Positions 1 to 9,467 of a stretch of DNA of 53,162 nucleotides are shown one piece after another (position 1 is the stretch's first letter; every line of letters begins with the position of its first letter). The DNA is taken from assembly GCA_902604355.1 (NCBI GenBank), contig CACKYN010000006.1, positions 1 through 53,162 on the forward strand, written 5' to 3'. This DNA is from an uncultured Pelagibacteraceae bacterium (GTDB taxonomy: Bacteria; Pseudomonadota; Alphaproteobacteria; Pelagibacterales; Pelagibacteraceae). The translations under genes were made by a program, and so were the position numbers. Under the pieces are notes generated by a model, which was not told where the DNA came from, ran no database searches, and worked only from the letters and a program-made list of their open reading frames with translations.

Positions 1-897
1 GTTTAATTTTGATGACTTATTTTGATAGATTAAATTTTCACTAGTTTGAGCTTCTGATGTTGGAACATATTCAATTATTTCTTTAACTTCGACATTTATA
101 TTCTCTAAAATGGTTTCAAAATCTGCTCCTTCTGAGATTTGGTTTTCAATTTTATCAACCTCATCAAAAAATTCTTGGTTAAATTCCTCAATTCCAATTA
201 AATTTTTAGGATTTAAAACTACATATTTAAAATCTATATATTCTCTTTTTAGTTGGTCTTCATTTTCTTTAATAAATACCTCAAGATCCTGATCTGTATA
301 CTCATTCTTCTTCTTATAAAGCCCTTCCATATTGAAGTACTCAATAATTAATGTCTTGTTATTTTCTTCGTATTTTTTATCAATCAAGAAATTAGGTGTT
401 ATTGTTCCAGCGCCTATAATATCAAATAGGTGTTTTTGTAATTCTCTGTTTTTTAATTTCAATTCAAACATTGGTGCTGATAAATTACTTGATAGTAAAA
501 ATTTTTCATATTTTACTCTTTGAAAAACACCATCTTTGTCTTGGAAATTTTTATTGTCTTTAATTGTTTTAAGAATTGTTCTCTCACTGATTGAAAGAGC
601 AAAGTCTTTTACCTCAAGATCAATTAATGTAGTTGAAATCAAACCTGATAATAATTCTTCAATTATATTATTATCCAAATTGGTTCTAATAGCATCAAGT
701 GATATGCCACTTTGATTCACATAATCCATAAAATCTTGGGTGGTTACATTTGTTTTATTTATTTTTGCTATATTGTTTTGATTATTTGTGCTGAAGCCAC
801 CACCAAATCCACCGAAACCAAATGCAATAATAATCACTATGATTAGGATCAAACCACCTAATTTTTTTCCACCAAAATTTTTTAAAGTTTCTAACAT
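1..897 (-). CDS. ppiD: PpiD-like peptidyl-prolyl isomerase/chaperone, N-terminal part (runs off window)
   Basis: Reading the minus strand from the ATG at 897 gives 299 codons open to the window edge, so the C-terminal half lies outside. The protein begins with a short cytoplasmic stretch and one glycine/isoleucine-rich membrane anchor (about residues 12-34). A SurA/PpiD-type N-terminal chaperone region follows (KINKTNVTTQDFMDYVNQSG, then EYFNMEGLYKKKNEYTDQDL). PpiD is an inner-membrane periplasmic folding factor acting near the Sec translocon. The parvulin domain is not visible. It is divergent from tpiA, an arrangement also known in other alphaproteobacteria. The family call is fairly sure; catalytic competence cannot be judged from this part. 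Confidence 0.8.
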   Translation of the reverse strand, partial: MLETLKNFGGKKLGGLILIIVIIIAFGFGGFGGGFSTNNQNNIAKINKTNVTTQDFMDYVNQSGISLDAIRTNLDNNIIEELLSGLISTTLIDLEVKDFALSISERTILKTIKDNKNFQDKDGVFQRVKYEKFLLSSNLSAPMFELKLKNRELQKHLFDIIGAGTITPNFLIDKKYEENNKTLIIEYFNMEGLYKKKNEYTDQDLEVFIKENEDQLKREYIDFKYVVLNPKNLIGIEEFNQEFFDEVDKIENQISEGADFETILENINVEVKEIIEYVPTSEAQTSENLIYQNKSSKLN

Positions 898-953
898 AAA
901 GCCAATAATATATTGATCTGTAAAAAACAAATCTATAGATTAAAAATTCAATT

Positions 954-1694
954 ATGACAAATAAATATCTATATTTTGTAGCTAATTGGAAAATGTACGG
1001 TGACTTAAAAGCACTTAATTCGCTGGAAAAAGTAATTAAATTTTCTGAGAGTGCAAAACAAAAAAAAATAAAGTTAATTTATTGCCCACCTAGCACATTA
1101 ATTAATTCTTTATCTAATAAATTGAAAAAAACAAAAATTGAAGTTGGTGCTCAAAATTCTCACGAGAGCGATAAATATGGTGCGTTCACTGGTCAGATAA
1201 ATTCTAAAATGTTAAAAAATGTTGGAGCACGATATGTTATATTGGGTCACTCAGAGAATAGGAAGATAGGTGAAGATAATAAAAAAATAAATTCGAAAAT
1301 TAAAAGTGCATTAAAATCAGGTTTGAAAATTATTTTTTGTATTGGGGAAACGTTAAAAGAGAAAAGAAATAAAAAAACTAATCAGGTTTTAAGTAAGCAA
1401 ATTAAGATGGGTCTAAAATTAATTCAAAAAAAATCGAGTATAATAATTGCTTATGAACCAGTCTGGTCGATTGGTACTGGTTTAATTCCAAAGCCAAAAG
1501 ACTTGAAAAAATCAATTTCATTTATTAAAAAAAAATTAGGCAAAAGACCTTATAAAATTTTGTATGGAGGCTCTGTAAATAGTGACAACATCAAACAATT
1601 GAAAAATATTAATATCATTGATGGTTTTTTAATAGGTGGAGCCTCTCAAGATCCAAAGAAATTTATTGATATAATTAAAAAAACCATTAATTAG
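954..1694 (+). CDS. tpiA: Triosephosphate isomerase
   Basis: The 246-residue length is normal for this TIM-barrel glycolytic enzyme, which interconverts dihydroxyacetone phosphate and glyceraldehyde 3-phosphate in the cytoplasm. The three catalytic residues are visible: Lys13 in ANWKMYG, His99 in LGHSENR and Glu168 in AYEPVWSIGTG. The phosphate-binding GGSVN loop is near residue 205. It is the first gene of a plus-strand run with secG 6 bases downstream. The 56-bp gap to ppiD must hold both divergent promoters. Confidence 0.97.
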   Translation: MTNKYLYFVANWKMYGDLKALNSLEKVIKFSESAKQKKIKLIYCPPSTLINSLSNKLKKTKIEVGAQNSHESDKYGAFTGQINSKMLKNVGARYVILGHSENRKIGEDNKKINSKIKSALKSGLKIIFCIGETLKEKRNKKTNQVLSKQIKMGLKLIQKKSSIIIAYEPVWSIGTGLIPKPKDLKKSISFIKKKLGKRPYKILYGGSVNSDNIKQLKNINIIDGFLIGGASQDPKKFIDIIKKTIN

Positions 1695-1700
1695 ATCGCC

Positions 1701-2000
1701 ATGGAAACTATATTATTAGTAATTAACATCATACTTGCAGTTATTTTGGTATTACTAGTTTTAATACAGAAATCTGAAGGTGGTGCATTAGGAATAGGTG
1801 TATCACAAGAAAACTTTATGTTATCAAGATCGGCTGGAAGTTTCATGACTAAAGCTACAGCAATCGTCGCAACTTTATTTATTATTTGTAGCTTAGCACT
1901 TACAATTATTTCAAGAGCCGAACTAACTCCCACAAGCTCCGTTTTAGATACAGTTGAGGAAAAAACTGAAGATACCCCTTCAATTCCAGAAAATAATTAA
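1701..2000 (+). CDS. secG: Preprotein translocase subunit SecG
   Basis: This 99-residue protein has two hydrophobic segments (about residues 4-22 and 50-70) flanking the conserved SecG cytoplasmic loop, here LIQKSEGGALG. The C-terminal tail is acidic and proline-containing. SecG is the accessory subunit of SecYEG and assists SecA-driven export across the inner membrane. The tpiA-secG-pyrG order is conserved in alphaproteobacteria and supports the call. secD, secF and yajC, which encode other parts of the same machinery, lie near the far end of the window. Confidence 0.95.
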   Translation: METILLVINIILAVILVLLVLIQKSEGGALGIGVSQENFMLSRSAGSFMTKATAIVATLFIICSLALTIISRAELTPTSSVLDTVEEKTEDTPSIPENN

Positions 2001-2044
2001 TTAATACTTTTCAATCTCTTTTTTATTCGCTATAAGATAATTCC

Positions 2045-3661
2045 ATGGCGCGATATATATTTGTCACGGGCGGCGTGGTCTCATCATTAGGTAAAGGTTT
2101 ATCCTCAGCTTCACTTGCGTATCTTCTACAATCAAGAGGTTTTAAAGTTAGGATCAGAAAACTTGATCCATATCTTAATGTAGATCCTGGAACAATGAGC
2201 CCATTTCAACATGGAGAAGTATATGTCACTGACGATGGTGCTGAAACAGATTTAGATCTTGGTCATTATGAGCGATTTTCTGGAGTGTCTGCAAAGAAAT
2301 CAGACAATATTACTACAGGCAAAATTTATAATGATGTTTTAAAAAAAGAACGTAAGGGTGAGTATCTTGGAAAAACTGTCCAAGTAATCCCACATATTAC
2401 AGATCGCATAAAACAATTTATTAAAAACGATTCATCAAAAGAGGACTTTGTAATTTGTGAAATTGGAGGGATAGTTGGAGATATAGAAAGTTTGCCATTT
2501 GTCGAAGCAATAAGACAATTTGCAAACGACGTTGGTAAGAAAAATGCTTTATTTATTCATTTAACATTAGTTCCTTACTTAAGGGCATCAGATGAGATAA
2601 AAACAAAACCAACTCAACACTCTGTAAAAGAGTTAAGAAGCATAGGTATTCAGCCAGATATTATCATTTGTAGATCTGAAAGACCAATACCATTAGAGCA
2701 TAGAAAAAAGATTTCTTTGTTTTGTAATGTTGATATCAATAATGTTATAGAAACTGTTGATGTCAAAACAATTTATGAGGCCCCAATAAGTTTTTTTAGA
2801 GAAAAATTAGATGTTCAAGTCTTAAATTATTTTAAATTAAAATCTAAAAAGCCAGTAAATTTAAATCCATGGAAAAAAATAACTAAAATAATTTTACAAA
2901 ATAAAAGAGAAGTAAATATTGCAATTATTGGAAAATATGTTGAGCTTAAAGATGCCTATAAGTCATTGGATGAAGCATTAACTCATGGTGGAATAGACAA
3001 TAAAATTAAAGTTAATTTAGTTAGGATTGACTCAGAAAAATTAAAAATTTCTGAAATTAAGAGAAAATTAATAAATATCTCAGGTATATTAATACCCGGT
3101 GGATTTGGTAAAAGGGGTACCGACGGAAAGATAGAAGCTATAAAGCATGCCAGAATGAACAAAATCCCTTTCCTTGGAATATGTTATGGAATGCAAATGG
3201 CAATTATAGAATTTGCCAGAAATCAATTAAATTTAAAAAATGCTACCTCAAGTGAATTTGATAAAAAAGGTCTTCCAATTATTGGTTTACTAAACGAATG
3301 GTCAAAAGATGGTAAAACTATTAAGGGTACTGATAAAGATCTTGGTGGGACGATGAGACTAGGGTCTTATGATGCTAAATTACAAAACAACACAAAGATC
3401 AGAAAAATCTATAAGTCAAAATTAATTAAAGAAAGACATCGTCATAGATATGAGGTAAATATTGCTTATAGAGAAAAATTTGAAAAAAAAGGTATGATTT
3501 TTTCAGGTTTATCACCTGATAATCAATTGCCTGAAATTATTGAGCTTAAAAATCACCCTTGGTTTATTGGGGTTCAGTTCCACCCAGAATTTAAATCTAG
3601 ACCTTTATCGCCCCATCCTTTATTCTCTTCATTTATCAAGGCAGCAAAAAATCATAAATGA
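2045..3661 (+). CDS. pyrG: CTP synthase (glutamine-hydrolysing)
   Basis: At 538 residues this is full length. The N-terminal amidoligase domain (about 1-270) starts with the GGVVSSLGKG nucleotide loop. The C-terminal class I glutamine amidotransferase domain (about 290-535) carries Cys380 in GICYGMQ, His513 and Glu515 in VQFHPEF, and the oxyanion-loop PGGFGKRG. It converts UTP, ATP and glutamine to CTP. The stop codon overlaps the kdsA start as ATGA, implying translational coupling. Confidence 0.98.
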   Translation: MARYIFVTGGVVSSLGKGLSSASLAYLLQSRGFKVRIRKLDPYLNVDPGTMSPFQHGEVYVTDDGAETDLDLGHYERFSGVSAKKSDNITTGKIYNDVLKKERKGEYLGKTVQVIPHITDRIKQFIKNDSSKEDFVICEIGGIVGDIESLPFVEAIRQFANDVGKKNALFIHLTLVPYLRASDEIKTKPTQHSVKELRSIGIQPDIIICRSERPIPLEHRKKISLFCNVDINNVIETVDVKTIYEAPISFFREKLDVQVLNYFKLKSKKPVNLNPWKKITKIILQNKREVNIAIIGKYVELKDAYKSLDEALTHGGIDNKIKVNLVRIDSEKLKISEIKRKLINISGILIPGGFGKRGTDGKIEAIKHARMNKIPFLGICYGMQMAIIEFARNQLNLKNATSSEFDKKGLPIIGLLNEWSKDGKTIKGTDKDLGGTMRLGSYDAKLQNNTKIRKIYKSKLIKERHRHRYEVNIAYREKFEKKGMIFSGLSPDNQLPEIIELKNHPWFIGVQFHPEFKSRPLSPHPLFSSFIKAAKNHK

Positions 3662-4485
3662 ATAGCAAACAAGTAAATTGTGGAAATATAGAAATCTCAA
3701 ATAATAATAAAATTTGTATTATTGCTGGACCTTGTCAGCTTGAAACCGAACAGCACGCAATGGACATGGCTGGCAAAATTCAAGAAATTACCAAAAAATT
3801 TGGTCTTGGCTTTATTTATAAAACTTCTTTTGATAAAGCTAACCGAACTAGTCTTAAAGGAAAAAGAGGAGCTGGACTTGAAGCATCTTTACCTGTTTTT
3901 GATAAAATAAAAAAAGAATTGAATGTTCCAATTTTAACTGACATTCATAATATTGATCAATGTTCAGAAGTAGCTGGCCATGTTGATGTATTACAAATTC
4001 CTGCTTTTTTATGCAGACAGACCGATCTTTTAATAGCTGCGGCTAAAACAAATAAAATTATTAATGTAAAAAAAGGACAGTTCTTAGCACCATGGGATAT
4101 GGTTAATGTTACTAAAAAAATCTCAGATTCTGGAAATACAAATATTTTAGTCACCGAGAGAGGTGCAAGTTTTGGTTACAATACATTAGTCTCTGACATG
4201 AGGTCTTTACCAATAATGGCAAAGAATGGATATCCAGTGATTTTTGATGCAACTCATTCAGTTCAGCAACCTGGAGGACAAGGAGAGTCATCTGGAGGTC
4301 AAAGAGAGTTTGTGGAGTATTTAGCTAGAGCTGCTGTTGCAGTCGGTGTTGCTGGAGTTTTTATTGAAACTCATCAAGATCCAGAAAGTGCGCCATCAGA
4401 TGGTCCTAACATGGTCCCATTGGATAAGTTAGAAAATCTGTTAAATCAATTATCAGATATAGATAAATTAATAAAAAAACAGTGA
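3658..4485 (+). CDS. kdsA: 3-deoxy-8-phosphooctulonate (KDO-8-P) synthase
   Basis: The 275 residues match the DAHP-synthase-family TIM barrel that condenses phosphoenolpyruvate with arabinose 5-phosphate, the first committed KDO step of lipopolysaccharide synthesis. Diagnostic stretches are IAGPCQLE near the N-terminus, YKTSFDKANR, DATHSVQQPGG and IETHQDPE. Its presence indicates a Gram-negative outer membrane with KDO. It overlaps pyrG by 4 bases at the start and eno by 4 bases at the end. Confidence 0.97.
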   Translation: MNSKQVNCGNIEISNNNKICIIAGPCQLETEQHAMDMAGKIQEITKKFGLGFIYKTSFDKANRTSLKGKRGAGLEASLPVFDKIKKELNVPILTDIHNIDQCSEVAGHVDVLQIPAFLCRQTDLLIAAAKTNKIINVKKGQFLAPWDMVNVTKKISDSGNTNILVTERGASFGYNTLVSDMRSLPIMAKNGYPVIFDATHSVQQPGGQGESSGGQREFVEYLARAAVAVGVAGVFIETHQDPESAPSDGPNMVPLDKLENLLNQLSDIDKLIKKQ

Positions 4486-5738
4486 GTAAAATTTTAAAAG
4501 TAAAGGCCCGTCAAGTATTTGACAGTAGAGGAAATCCAACTGTAGAGGCCGAAGTTTATATCAAAAATAATAGTGCATCTGCAATTTGTCCATCTGGAGC
4601 ATCTACTGGAACTTATGAAGCATTTGAGAAAAGAGATAAAAATAATAAACGTTATTTAGGTAAGAGTGTTTTAAAAGCTATTCTTTTAGTTAACACAAAA
4701 ATTTCAAATAAATTAAAAGGTCATAGTGTTCACAACCAAGAAAGGATAGACACTTTATTAATTAATTTAGATGGAACAAGACAAAAAACAAATCTTGGTG
4801 CAAATTCTATGCTCGCAGTTTCAATGGCTGTTAAAAAGCTTTCGGCCAAAGTTAAAAAATTACCATTGTATAAAACTTTTTTTATAAAAAAAAATTTTCA
4901 ATTACCTTATCCTTTAATGAATATTATCAATGGAGGAGCTCACGCGAATAATGGACTTAGAATTCAGGAATTTATGATCAGACCTGATAGTGCTAAGAGT
5001 TTTTCTGAATCAATGAGAATAAGCTTCATAGTGATTAAAAATTTATCAAAATTAATAAAAGCTAAAGGTTTATCTACTTCTGTTGGAGATGAAGGTGGCT
5101 TTGCACCTATGATAAGTAGTAATAACCAAGCTCTTGATTTAATTGTTAGCGCTATAAAGAAATCAGGATTTGTGAATGGTAAAGATGTTTCAATTTGTTT
5201 GGATGTAGCTGCAAATGAATTATTTAAAAAAAATAAATATTCAATTCATTCAAAAAATTACATTACTGTAGAAAAATCTATTAAAGAGTATCAAAAAATT
5301 ATCAAAAAATATAAAATCAAATCCATAGAAGATCCTTTTGCTGAGAATGATTGGTTAGCCTGGAATAAATTGATGAGATCAATTAATAAAGTTCAAATAG
5401 TGGGAGATGATCTTTATGTGACTAACTTAGAAAGACTTAAAAAAGGGTTTTTAAATATTTCCTCAAATTCAATTTTGATTAAATTAAATCAAATTGGAAC
5501 AGTTTCTGAAACATTAGATGTAATAAAATTTGCCCAAACCATTGGTTATAACACTATAATATCTCATCGATCTGGAGATAGTGAGGATACCTTTATCGCA
5601 GATCTTGCAGTTGGAACCAACTCTAGTCAAATAAAAGCGGGATCTTTAGCAAGATCTGAAAGAGTAGCTAAATATAATCAATTGATTCGTATTGAAGAAG
5701 AACTTGGAAAAAAAGCTAGAATGAATAAAATCAACTAA
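4482..5738 (+). CDS. eno: Enolase
   Basis: This 418-residue cytoplasmic enzyme interconverts 2-phosphoglycerate and phosphoenolpyruvate and is slightly shorter than the usual 425-435. Visible signatures are DSRGNPTVEAEV at the N-terminus, SGASTGTYEA, GDEGGFAP, the metal-binding SIEDPFAE, the catalytic lysine in LIKLNQIGT and SHRSGDSEDTFIAD. The start is GTG at 4482 inside the kdsA stop (GTGA), and the product begins SKILKVKARQVFDSRG as expected. The ftsB ATG overlaps the final base of the stop codon. Confidence 0.98.
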   Translation: MSKILKVKARQVFDSRGNPTVEAEVYIKNNSASAICPSGASTGTYEAFEKRDKNNKRYLGKSVLKAILLVNTKISNKLKGHSVHNQERIDTLLINLDGTRQKTNLGANSMLAVSMAVKKLSAKVKKLPLYKTFFIKKNFQLPYPLMNIINGGAHANNGLRIQEFMIRPDSAKSFSESMRISFIVIKNLSKLIKAKGLSTSVGDEGGFAPMISSNNQALDLIVSAIKKSGFVNGKDVSICLDVAANELFKKNKYSIHSKNYITVEKSIKEYQKIIKKYKIKSIEDPFAENDWLAWNKLMRSINKVQIVGDDLYVTNLERLKKGFLNISSNSILIKLNQIGTVSETLDVIKFAQTIGYNTIISHRSGDSEDTFIADLAVGTNSSQIKAGSLARSERVAKYNQLIRIEEELGKKARMNKIN

Positions 5739-6046
5739 TGTTGAGGTTAATAAAAAAAAATTATTTTTTATTAATATCAGTTTTCTTAATTCTGTATTTT
5801 GGCTTTAATCTTGTTTCTGGTGAAAGGGGGCTCTTTTCATATAATGAGAAAAAGGAACTTTTGTCCAACTTGAAAAATGATGAATTAATATTAATTAGTA
5901 AAATGAAAGATATGGATCATAAAAACTCACTATTAAGTACTAATTTAGATCTAGACTATATTGAAACTCTAATTCGTGAACGATTTCTATTTGGCAAAGA
6001 GGGGGAGACAATCTATATAATAAAAAATGATGAAAACAAAAATTAG
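5738..6046 (+). CDS. ftsB: Septum formation initiator, FtsB/DivIC family
   Basis: The product has 102 residues. One N-terminal membrane span (about 8-25) is followed by a predicted coiled coil (about 36-72) and a short [21 protein letters not shown] tail typical of FtsB/DivIC. FtsB joins FtsL and FtsQ in the divisome. The family is short and divergent, so position strengthens the call: alphaproteobacteria place this gene directly after eno. Pyruvate dehydrogenase genes commonly follow, but here lipA starts inside the end of ftsB. Confidence 0.88.
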   Translation: MLRLIKKNYFLLISVFLILYFGFNLVSGERGLFSYNEKKELLSNLKNDELILISKMKDMDHKNSLLSTNLDLDYIETLIRERFLFGKEGETIYIIKNDENKN

Positions 6047-6956
6047 ACATCCTGAAAAAGTAAATAAACCTGTTAATCCAATTAAAAAAAAACCTGATTG
6101 GATCAGATCTAAGCTATCAAACAGTAAAGAATTTTTTTTAACGAAAACAATTGTTAACCAAAATAATCTAGTTACCGTGTGCCAGGAAGCTAATTGTCCA
6201 AACATTACTGAATGTTGGAGTAAAAGACATGCAACATTCATGATCATGGGTGACACTTGCACAAGAGCTTGTGCATTTTGTGATGTAAAAACAGGTAAGC
6301 CAGAAAAATTGGATCCGTTTGAACCTTACAAAATTTCAAATGCTGTGAGTAAATTAGATTTAAAACATGTTGTAATTACCTCAGTTGATAGAGATGATTT
6401 AGACGATGGTGGGTCAAATCATTTTTATGAAGTAATAAATGCAACTCGTAAAAAAAATCCCAAAACGTCAATAGAAGTTTTAACACCAGATTTTTTAAGA
6501 AAAGGGGACGCTTATAAAAAAATTTTAGAGGCAGATTTAGATGTGTTTAATCACAACATTGAAACGGTACCCCGTCTTTATTTAAAAGTTAGACCAGGTG
6601 CGAGATATTTTGGATCTTTAGAACTTTTGAAAAACGTTAAAAAAATTAACACAAAAGTTTTTACCAAATCTGGTTTAATGGTTGGACTTGGTGAAGATAA
6701 AGATGAATTAATTCAGGTAATGGATGACTTAAGATCTGCTGAAGTAGATTTCATAACCATTGGACAATATTTACAACCTTCTCCAAAACATCATCCACTA
6801 AGCAGATATTATCACCCAGATGAATTTAAAGATTTAGAAAATATTGCAAAATCAAAAGGATTTTTACTAGTGTCATCATCACCACTTACAAGATCGTCTT
6901 ATCATGCAGACGAAGATTTTGCTAAACTCAAACAAAATAGATTAAAAAATAATTAA
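6027..6956 (+). CDS. lipA: Lipoyl synthase (radical SAM)
   Basis: The 309-residue enzyme inserts two sulfurs into protein-bound octanoyl groups to form lipoyl cofactors. Both iron-sulfur clusters are visible: the auxiliary cluster Cys52, Cys57 and Cys63 ([12 protein letters not shown]) and the radical-SAM CxxxCxxC at Cys78, Cys82 and Cys85 (CTRACAFC). The family's C-terminal RSSYHADE is also present. Two tandem ATGs (6027, 6030) are possible starts; either overlaps ftsB by 17-20 bases. In relatives lipA closes a pdh cluster, which is missing here. Confidence 0.97.
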   Translation: MMKTKIRHPEKVNKPVNPIKKKPDWIRSKLSNSKEFFLTKTIVNQNNLVTVCQEANCPNITECWSKRHATFMIMGDTCTRACAFCDVKTGKPEKLDPFEPYKISNAVSKLDLKHVVITSVDRDDLDDGGSNHFYEVINATRKKNPKTSIEVLTPDFLRKGDAYKKILEADLDVFNHNIETVPRLYLKVRPGARYFGSLELLKNVKKINTKVFTKSGLMVGLGEDKDELIQVMDDLRSAEVDFITIGQYLQPSPKHHPLSRYYHPDEFKDLENIAKSKGFLLVSSSPLTRSSYHADEDFAKLKQNRLKNN

Positions 6957-7393
6957 TGCCTAAAGCCTCAGTAACAAGGCACATAGAAAGAGAAAAACAA
7001 AAGTTAATAGATTTTGTTTTGGACATTGAAAAATATCCAGAATTTATTCCTTTTTGTATTGACTCTAAAGTTTATGAGCGTGAGGATAAAAAAGAAGAGA
7101 TAGCAATCATTGCAGATCTAACTATCGGCAGAAAACCTTTTGTAGATACTTATAAAAGTGATGTACGTTATGATAAAAAAAACGACTCAATACATGTTAC
7201 TAATATTGGCGGTCCTTTGAAACATCTCCAAAATAACTGGAAATTTACTCAAAAAGAAAATTGTACCGAGGTTCAATTTGATGTTGATTTTGAAATTAAA
7301 AATAAGTTCTTAAACTTAATTATGGAAAAATCTTTCCAATTTGGTCTAAATAAAATAGCAGATGCATTTCAAAAAAAAGCTGAAAATCTCTAG
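6956..7393 (+). CDS. RatA/Coq10-family START-domain protein (coenzyme Q-binding)
   Basis: This 145-residue protein is a single polyketide-cyclase/START domain of the Coq10/RatA type. It begins with a short beta strand followed by LIDFVLDIEKYPEFIPFC, the usual opening of the family, and ends in a long C-terminal helix. Coq10 proteins bind ubiquinone and support respiration. E. coli RatA has been described as a ribosome-association toxin, but that role should not be assumed here. It overlaps the lipA stop by 1 base and the convergent pncC end by 4 bases. lipA-ratA is a common alphaproteobacterial neighbour pair. Confidence 0.88.
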   Translation: MPKASVTRHIEREKQKLIDFVLDIEKYPEFIPFCIDSKVYEREDKKEEIAIIADLTIGRKPFVDTYKSDVRYDKKNDSIHVTNIGGPLKHLQNNWKFTQKENCTEVQFDVDFEIKNKFLNLIMEKSFQFGLNKIADAFQKKAENL

Positions 7394-7854
7394 ATTAAAG
7401 AGTTAACTATATCTAAAGTTTTTTTGACTGTAGCATTTTGTATGCTAACTCTATTTTTGTTTTTAAATATATTTTTAGTAATTAATGTTTTATTACCTTT
7501 TTTTACTCCAATATAAACTAATCCAACTGGTTTAAGTTTTGTTCCCCCATTAGGTCCTGCAATTCCTGTAACAGAGATATTAATTTTGCTTTTAGAAATT
7601 TTTGCTAAATTTTTAACCATTGCCTCACAAGTTTCTGGGCTTACAGCACCATATTTATCAATAATTTTTTTATTAACCCTCAAAATTTTAATTTTTGCAT
7701 TGTTAGAATAGGTAATTAATCCGATTTTAAAGTATTTGGATGCATTAGATAATTTTGTTAAGCTATTAGCCAAAAGGCCTCCTGTACAAGATTCAGCAAC
7801 AGAAATAGTCAATTTCTTTCGAATTAGTTTTTTATGCAGAAGTTTGATGTTCAT
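7390..7854 (-). CDS. pncC: Nicotinamide-nucleotide amidase, CinA C-terminal family
   Basis: The 154 residues form a stand-alone CinA_C domain. Its hallmark ISVAESCTGGLLANSLT near residue 16 contains the catalytic serine, and SVTGIAGPNGGT plus KPVGLVYIGV lie near residues 95-120. The enzyme deamidates nicotinamide mononucleotide, recycling it to nicotinate mononucleotide for NAD synthesis. No N-terminal CinA/MoCF domain is present. The ATG at 7854 overlaps the pgpA stop by 1 base, so these two genes and ispDF form one minus-strand operon. Confidence 0.9.
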   Translation of the reverse strand: MNIKLLHKKLIRKKLTISVAESCTGGLLANSLTKLSNASKYFKIGLITYSNNAKIKILRVNKKIIDKYGAVSPETCEAMVKNLAKISKSKINISVTGIAGPNGGTKLKPVGLVYIGVKKGNKTLITKNIFKNKNRVSIQNATVKKTLDIVNSLI

Positions 7855-8345
7855 TAAAATTTAAGACTTATTAGATAAATTATCAACATTGTATAAAATC
7901 CAGCCATTATATCATCCATGATGACACCAAAGTAATTTTTAAAATTTTTATCAAAATAACTTACTGGAAATGGTTTAAAGATGTCAAAAAATCTAAAAAC
8001 AAAGAAAGAAATAATATAATAAATTTCTATCTGCATAGATATCTGATTAGTTTGGTTCAAATGTAAGAGTAAAATTAACGGCATAGATTGGCCTAAAACT
8101 TCATCAATTACTATTTGTCTTGGATCTTTATTTAAAAATTCACTCTCACTATCTTTCACAGCATAGAATGAATAAAAAAATATAATAACAAAGAAGATAA
8201 TTGAAAATCTTAAATCAGTGTATCCTAGATATTCATAAGCAATATAAATAAAAATTGTTGTTACTAAAGACGCTACAGTGCCAGGCATTTTGGTTAGATA
8301 TCCGTTGCCAAAGAAAGTAGATATCAAAACGTTAATTTTTTTCAT
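7854..8345 (-). CDS. pgpA: Phosphatidylglycerophosphatase A
   Basis: I chose the ATG at 8345 (MKKINVLIST), giving 163 residues. It overlaps the ispDF stop as ATGA and begins like known PgpA proteins. An upstream in-frame start at 8372 would add 9 residues inside ispDF. The protein has family motifs STFFGNGYLTKMPGT near the N-terminus and an acidic RQIVIDEVLGQ, and several membrane segments. PgpA removes phosphate from phosphatidylglycerophosphate to form phosphatidylglycerol at the inner membrane. Confidence 0.9.
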   Translation of the reverse strand: MKKINVLISTFFGNGYLTKMPGTVASLVTTIFIYIAYEYLGYTDLRFSIIFFVIIFFYSFYAVKDSESEFLNKDPRQIVIDEVLGQSMPLILLLHLNQTNQISMQIEIYYIISFFVFRFFDIFKPFPVSYFDKNFKNYFGVIMDDIMAGFYTMLIIYLISLKF

Positions 8346-9442
8346 TGAGAAATTGAGCAAATTACCTCGCAAGCAATTGCTTTTTCCTTTCCTATTAATC
8401 CTAATTTTTCAACAGTTTTACCTTTTAGATTTATTAATGAACTATCAATATTTAATAATTTAGATAAAGATTTAATTATTTTATCCCTGTATTTTGAGAC
8501 TTTGGGTTGTTCACATATTAAATTTATATCAAGATTATTAATGTAAAATTCGTTTTTATTCATCATTTCAATTACTGGCTTTAACATCTTAGTAGATCTT
8601 ATATTTTTAAATTTTTTTTTATTATCTGGAAATAATGTCCCAATATCTTTTTTTCTCATTGCCCCTAATAGAGCATCGATAATAGAATGAATTATAACAT
8701 CACCATCTGAATGACCTCTTAACCCTGAATGAAATGGTATTTTTAAACCCCCTAAATAAAGTTCTTTACCTTTAATTAATCGATGAATATCGAAACCTAT
8801 TCCAATAAATATTTTATTAGAATTGATATCCTCTTTATAAGTAATTTTATTATTGGTATTTTCACCTTTTATAAATTTTACTTTTAAATTATTTTCAATA
8901 AATAACGTTGCTTCATCCTGAATTTTAGCATTTTGGTTTATTGATAAATTATAAAGATCATTAAATCTAAAGGCTTGTGGGGTCTGAGTTGAAAAGGAAT
9001 GATCTCGATTTAAATTAAATAACTGTTTTTTAACTTTATACTTAATTGAGTCTTTCGTATTTACAGTTGGGATCACGGCCTTATTTTTCTTAAGTGATTC
9101 AATTAAATTTTTTAAAAGTTTTAAAGTAAAATTTGGTCTTGCAGCATCATGTATTAAGACATTTAATGGTTTTAATTTTTTGATATAATTTAATCCTATC
9201 AATGATGAGTCTGATCTTTCTTTTCCTCCCTTAACAATTATTACATTCTTGGGATATTTTTTATTGATTTGTTTTTTATTGTTAACAACTAGAATTATTT
9301 TTTTAAACAATTTTGACGCTAGGGCTTTATTAATAGAGTGTTCAAAAAGAGGCTTATTTTTATAGATAATATATTGTTTAGGTTTACTGGAATTAAACCT
9401 TTTGCTTTGTCCCGATGCTAGTATTATAAAATAATTGTTCAT
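8342..9442 (-). CDS. ispDF: Bifunctional IspD/IspF isoprenoid enzyme
   Basis: The 366-residue fusion has an N-terminal IspD cytidylyltransferase (about 1-205: ILASGQSKRFNSSKPKQY, VLIHDAARPNF, TPQAFRF) and a C-terminal IspF cyclase (about 213-366: GIGFDIHRL, LRGHSDGDVIIHSIIDALLGA, KLGLIGKEKAIACE). The two activities make MEP-derived CDP-methylerythritol and then the cyclic diphosphate on the non-mevalonate pathway. The fusion is a known alphaproteobacterial arrangement. Only 25 bases separate its ATG from that of divergent ntrY. Confidence 0.96.
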   Translation of the reverse strand: MNNYFIILASGQSKRFNSSKPKQYIIYKNKPLFEHSINKALASKLFKKIILVVNNKKQINKKYPKNVIIVKGGKERSDSSLIGLNYIKKLKPLNVLIHDAARPNFTLKLLKNLIESLKKNKAVIPTVNTKDSIKYKVKKQLFNLNRDHSFSTQTPQAFRFNDLYNLSINQNAKIQDEATLFIENNLKVKFIKGENTNNKITYKEDINSNKIFIGIGFDIHRLIKGKELYLGGLKIPFHSGLRGHSDGDVIIHSIIDALLGAMRKKDIGTLFPDNKKKFKNIRSTKMLKPVIEMMNKNEFYINNLDINLICEQPKVSKYRDKIIKSLSKLLNIDSSLINLKGKTVEKLGLIGKEKAIACEVICSISQ

Positions 9443-9467
9443 TATATATTGGTGATTTTTTACTCAA

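Noticed and set aside
110..523. Two plus-strand ORFs (60 and 63 residues) at the window start
   Set aside because: They lie antisense to the ppiD reading frame, which is open across the whole interval and has recognisable domains.
6956..7393. RatA as half of a toxin-antitoxin system
   Set aside because: No small RatB-like partner is adjacent and the lipA linkage matches the Coq10/START family of alphaproteobacteria.
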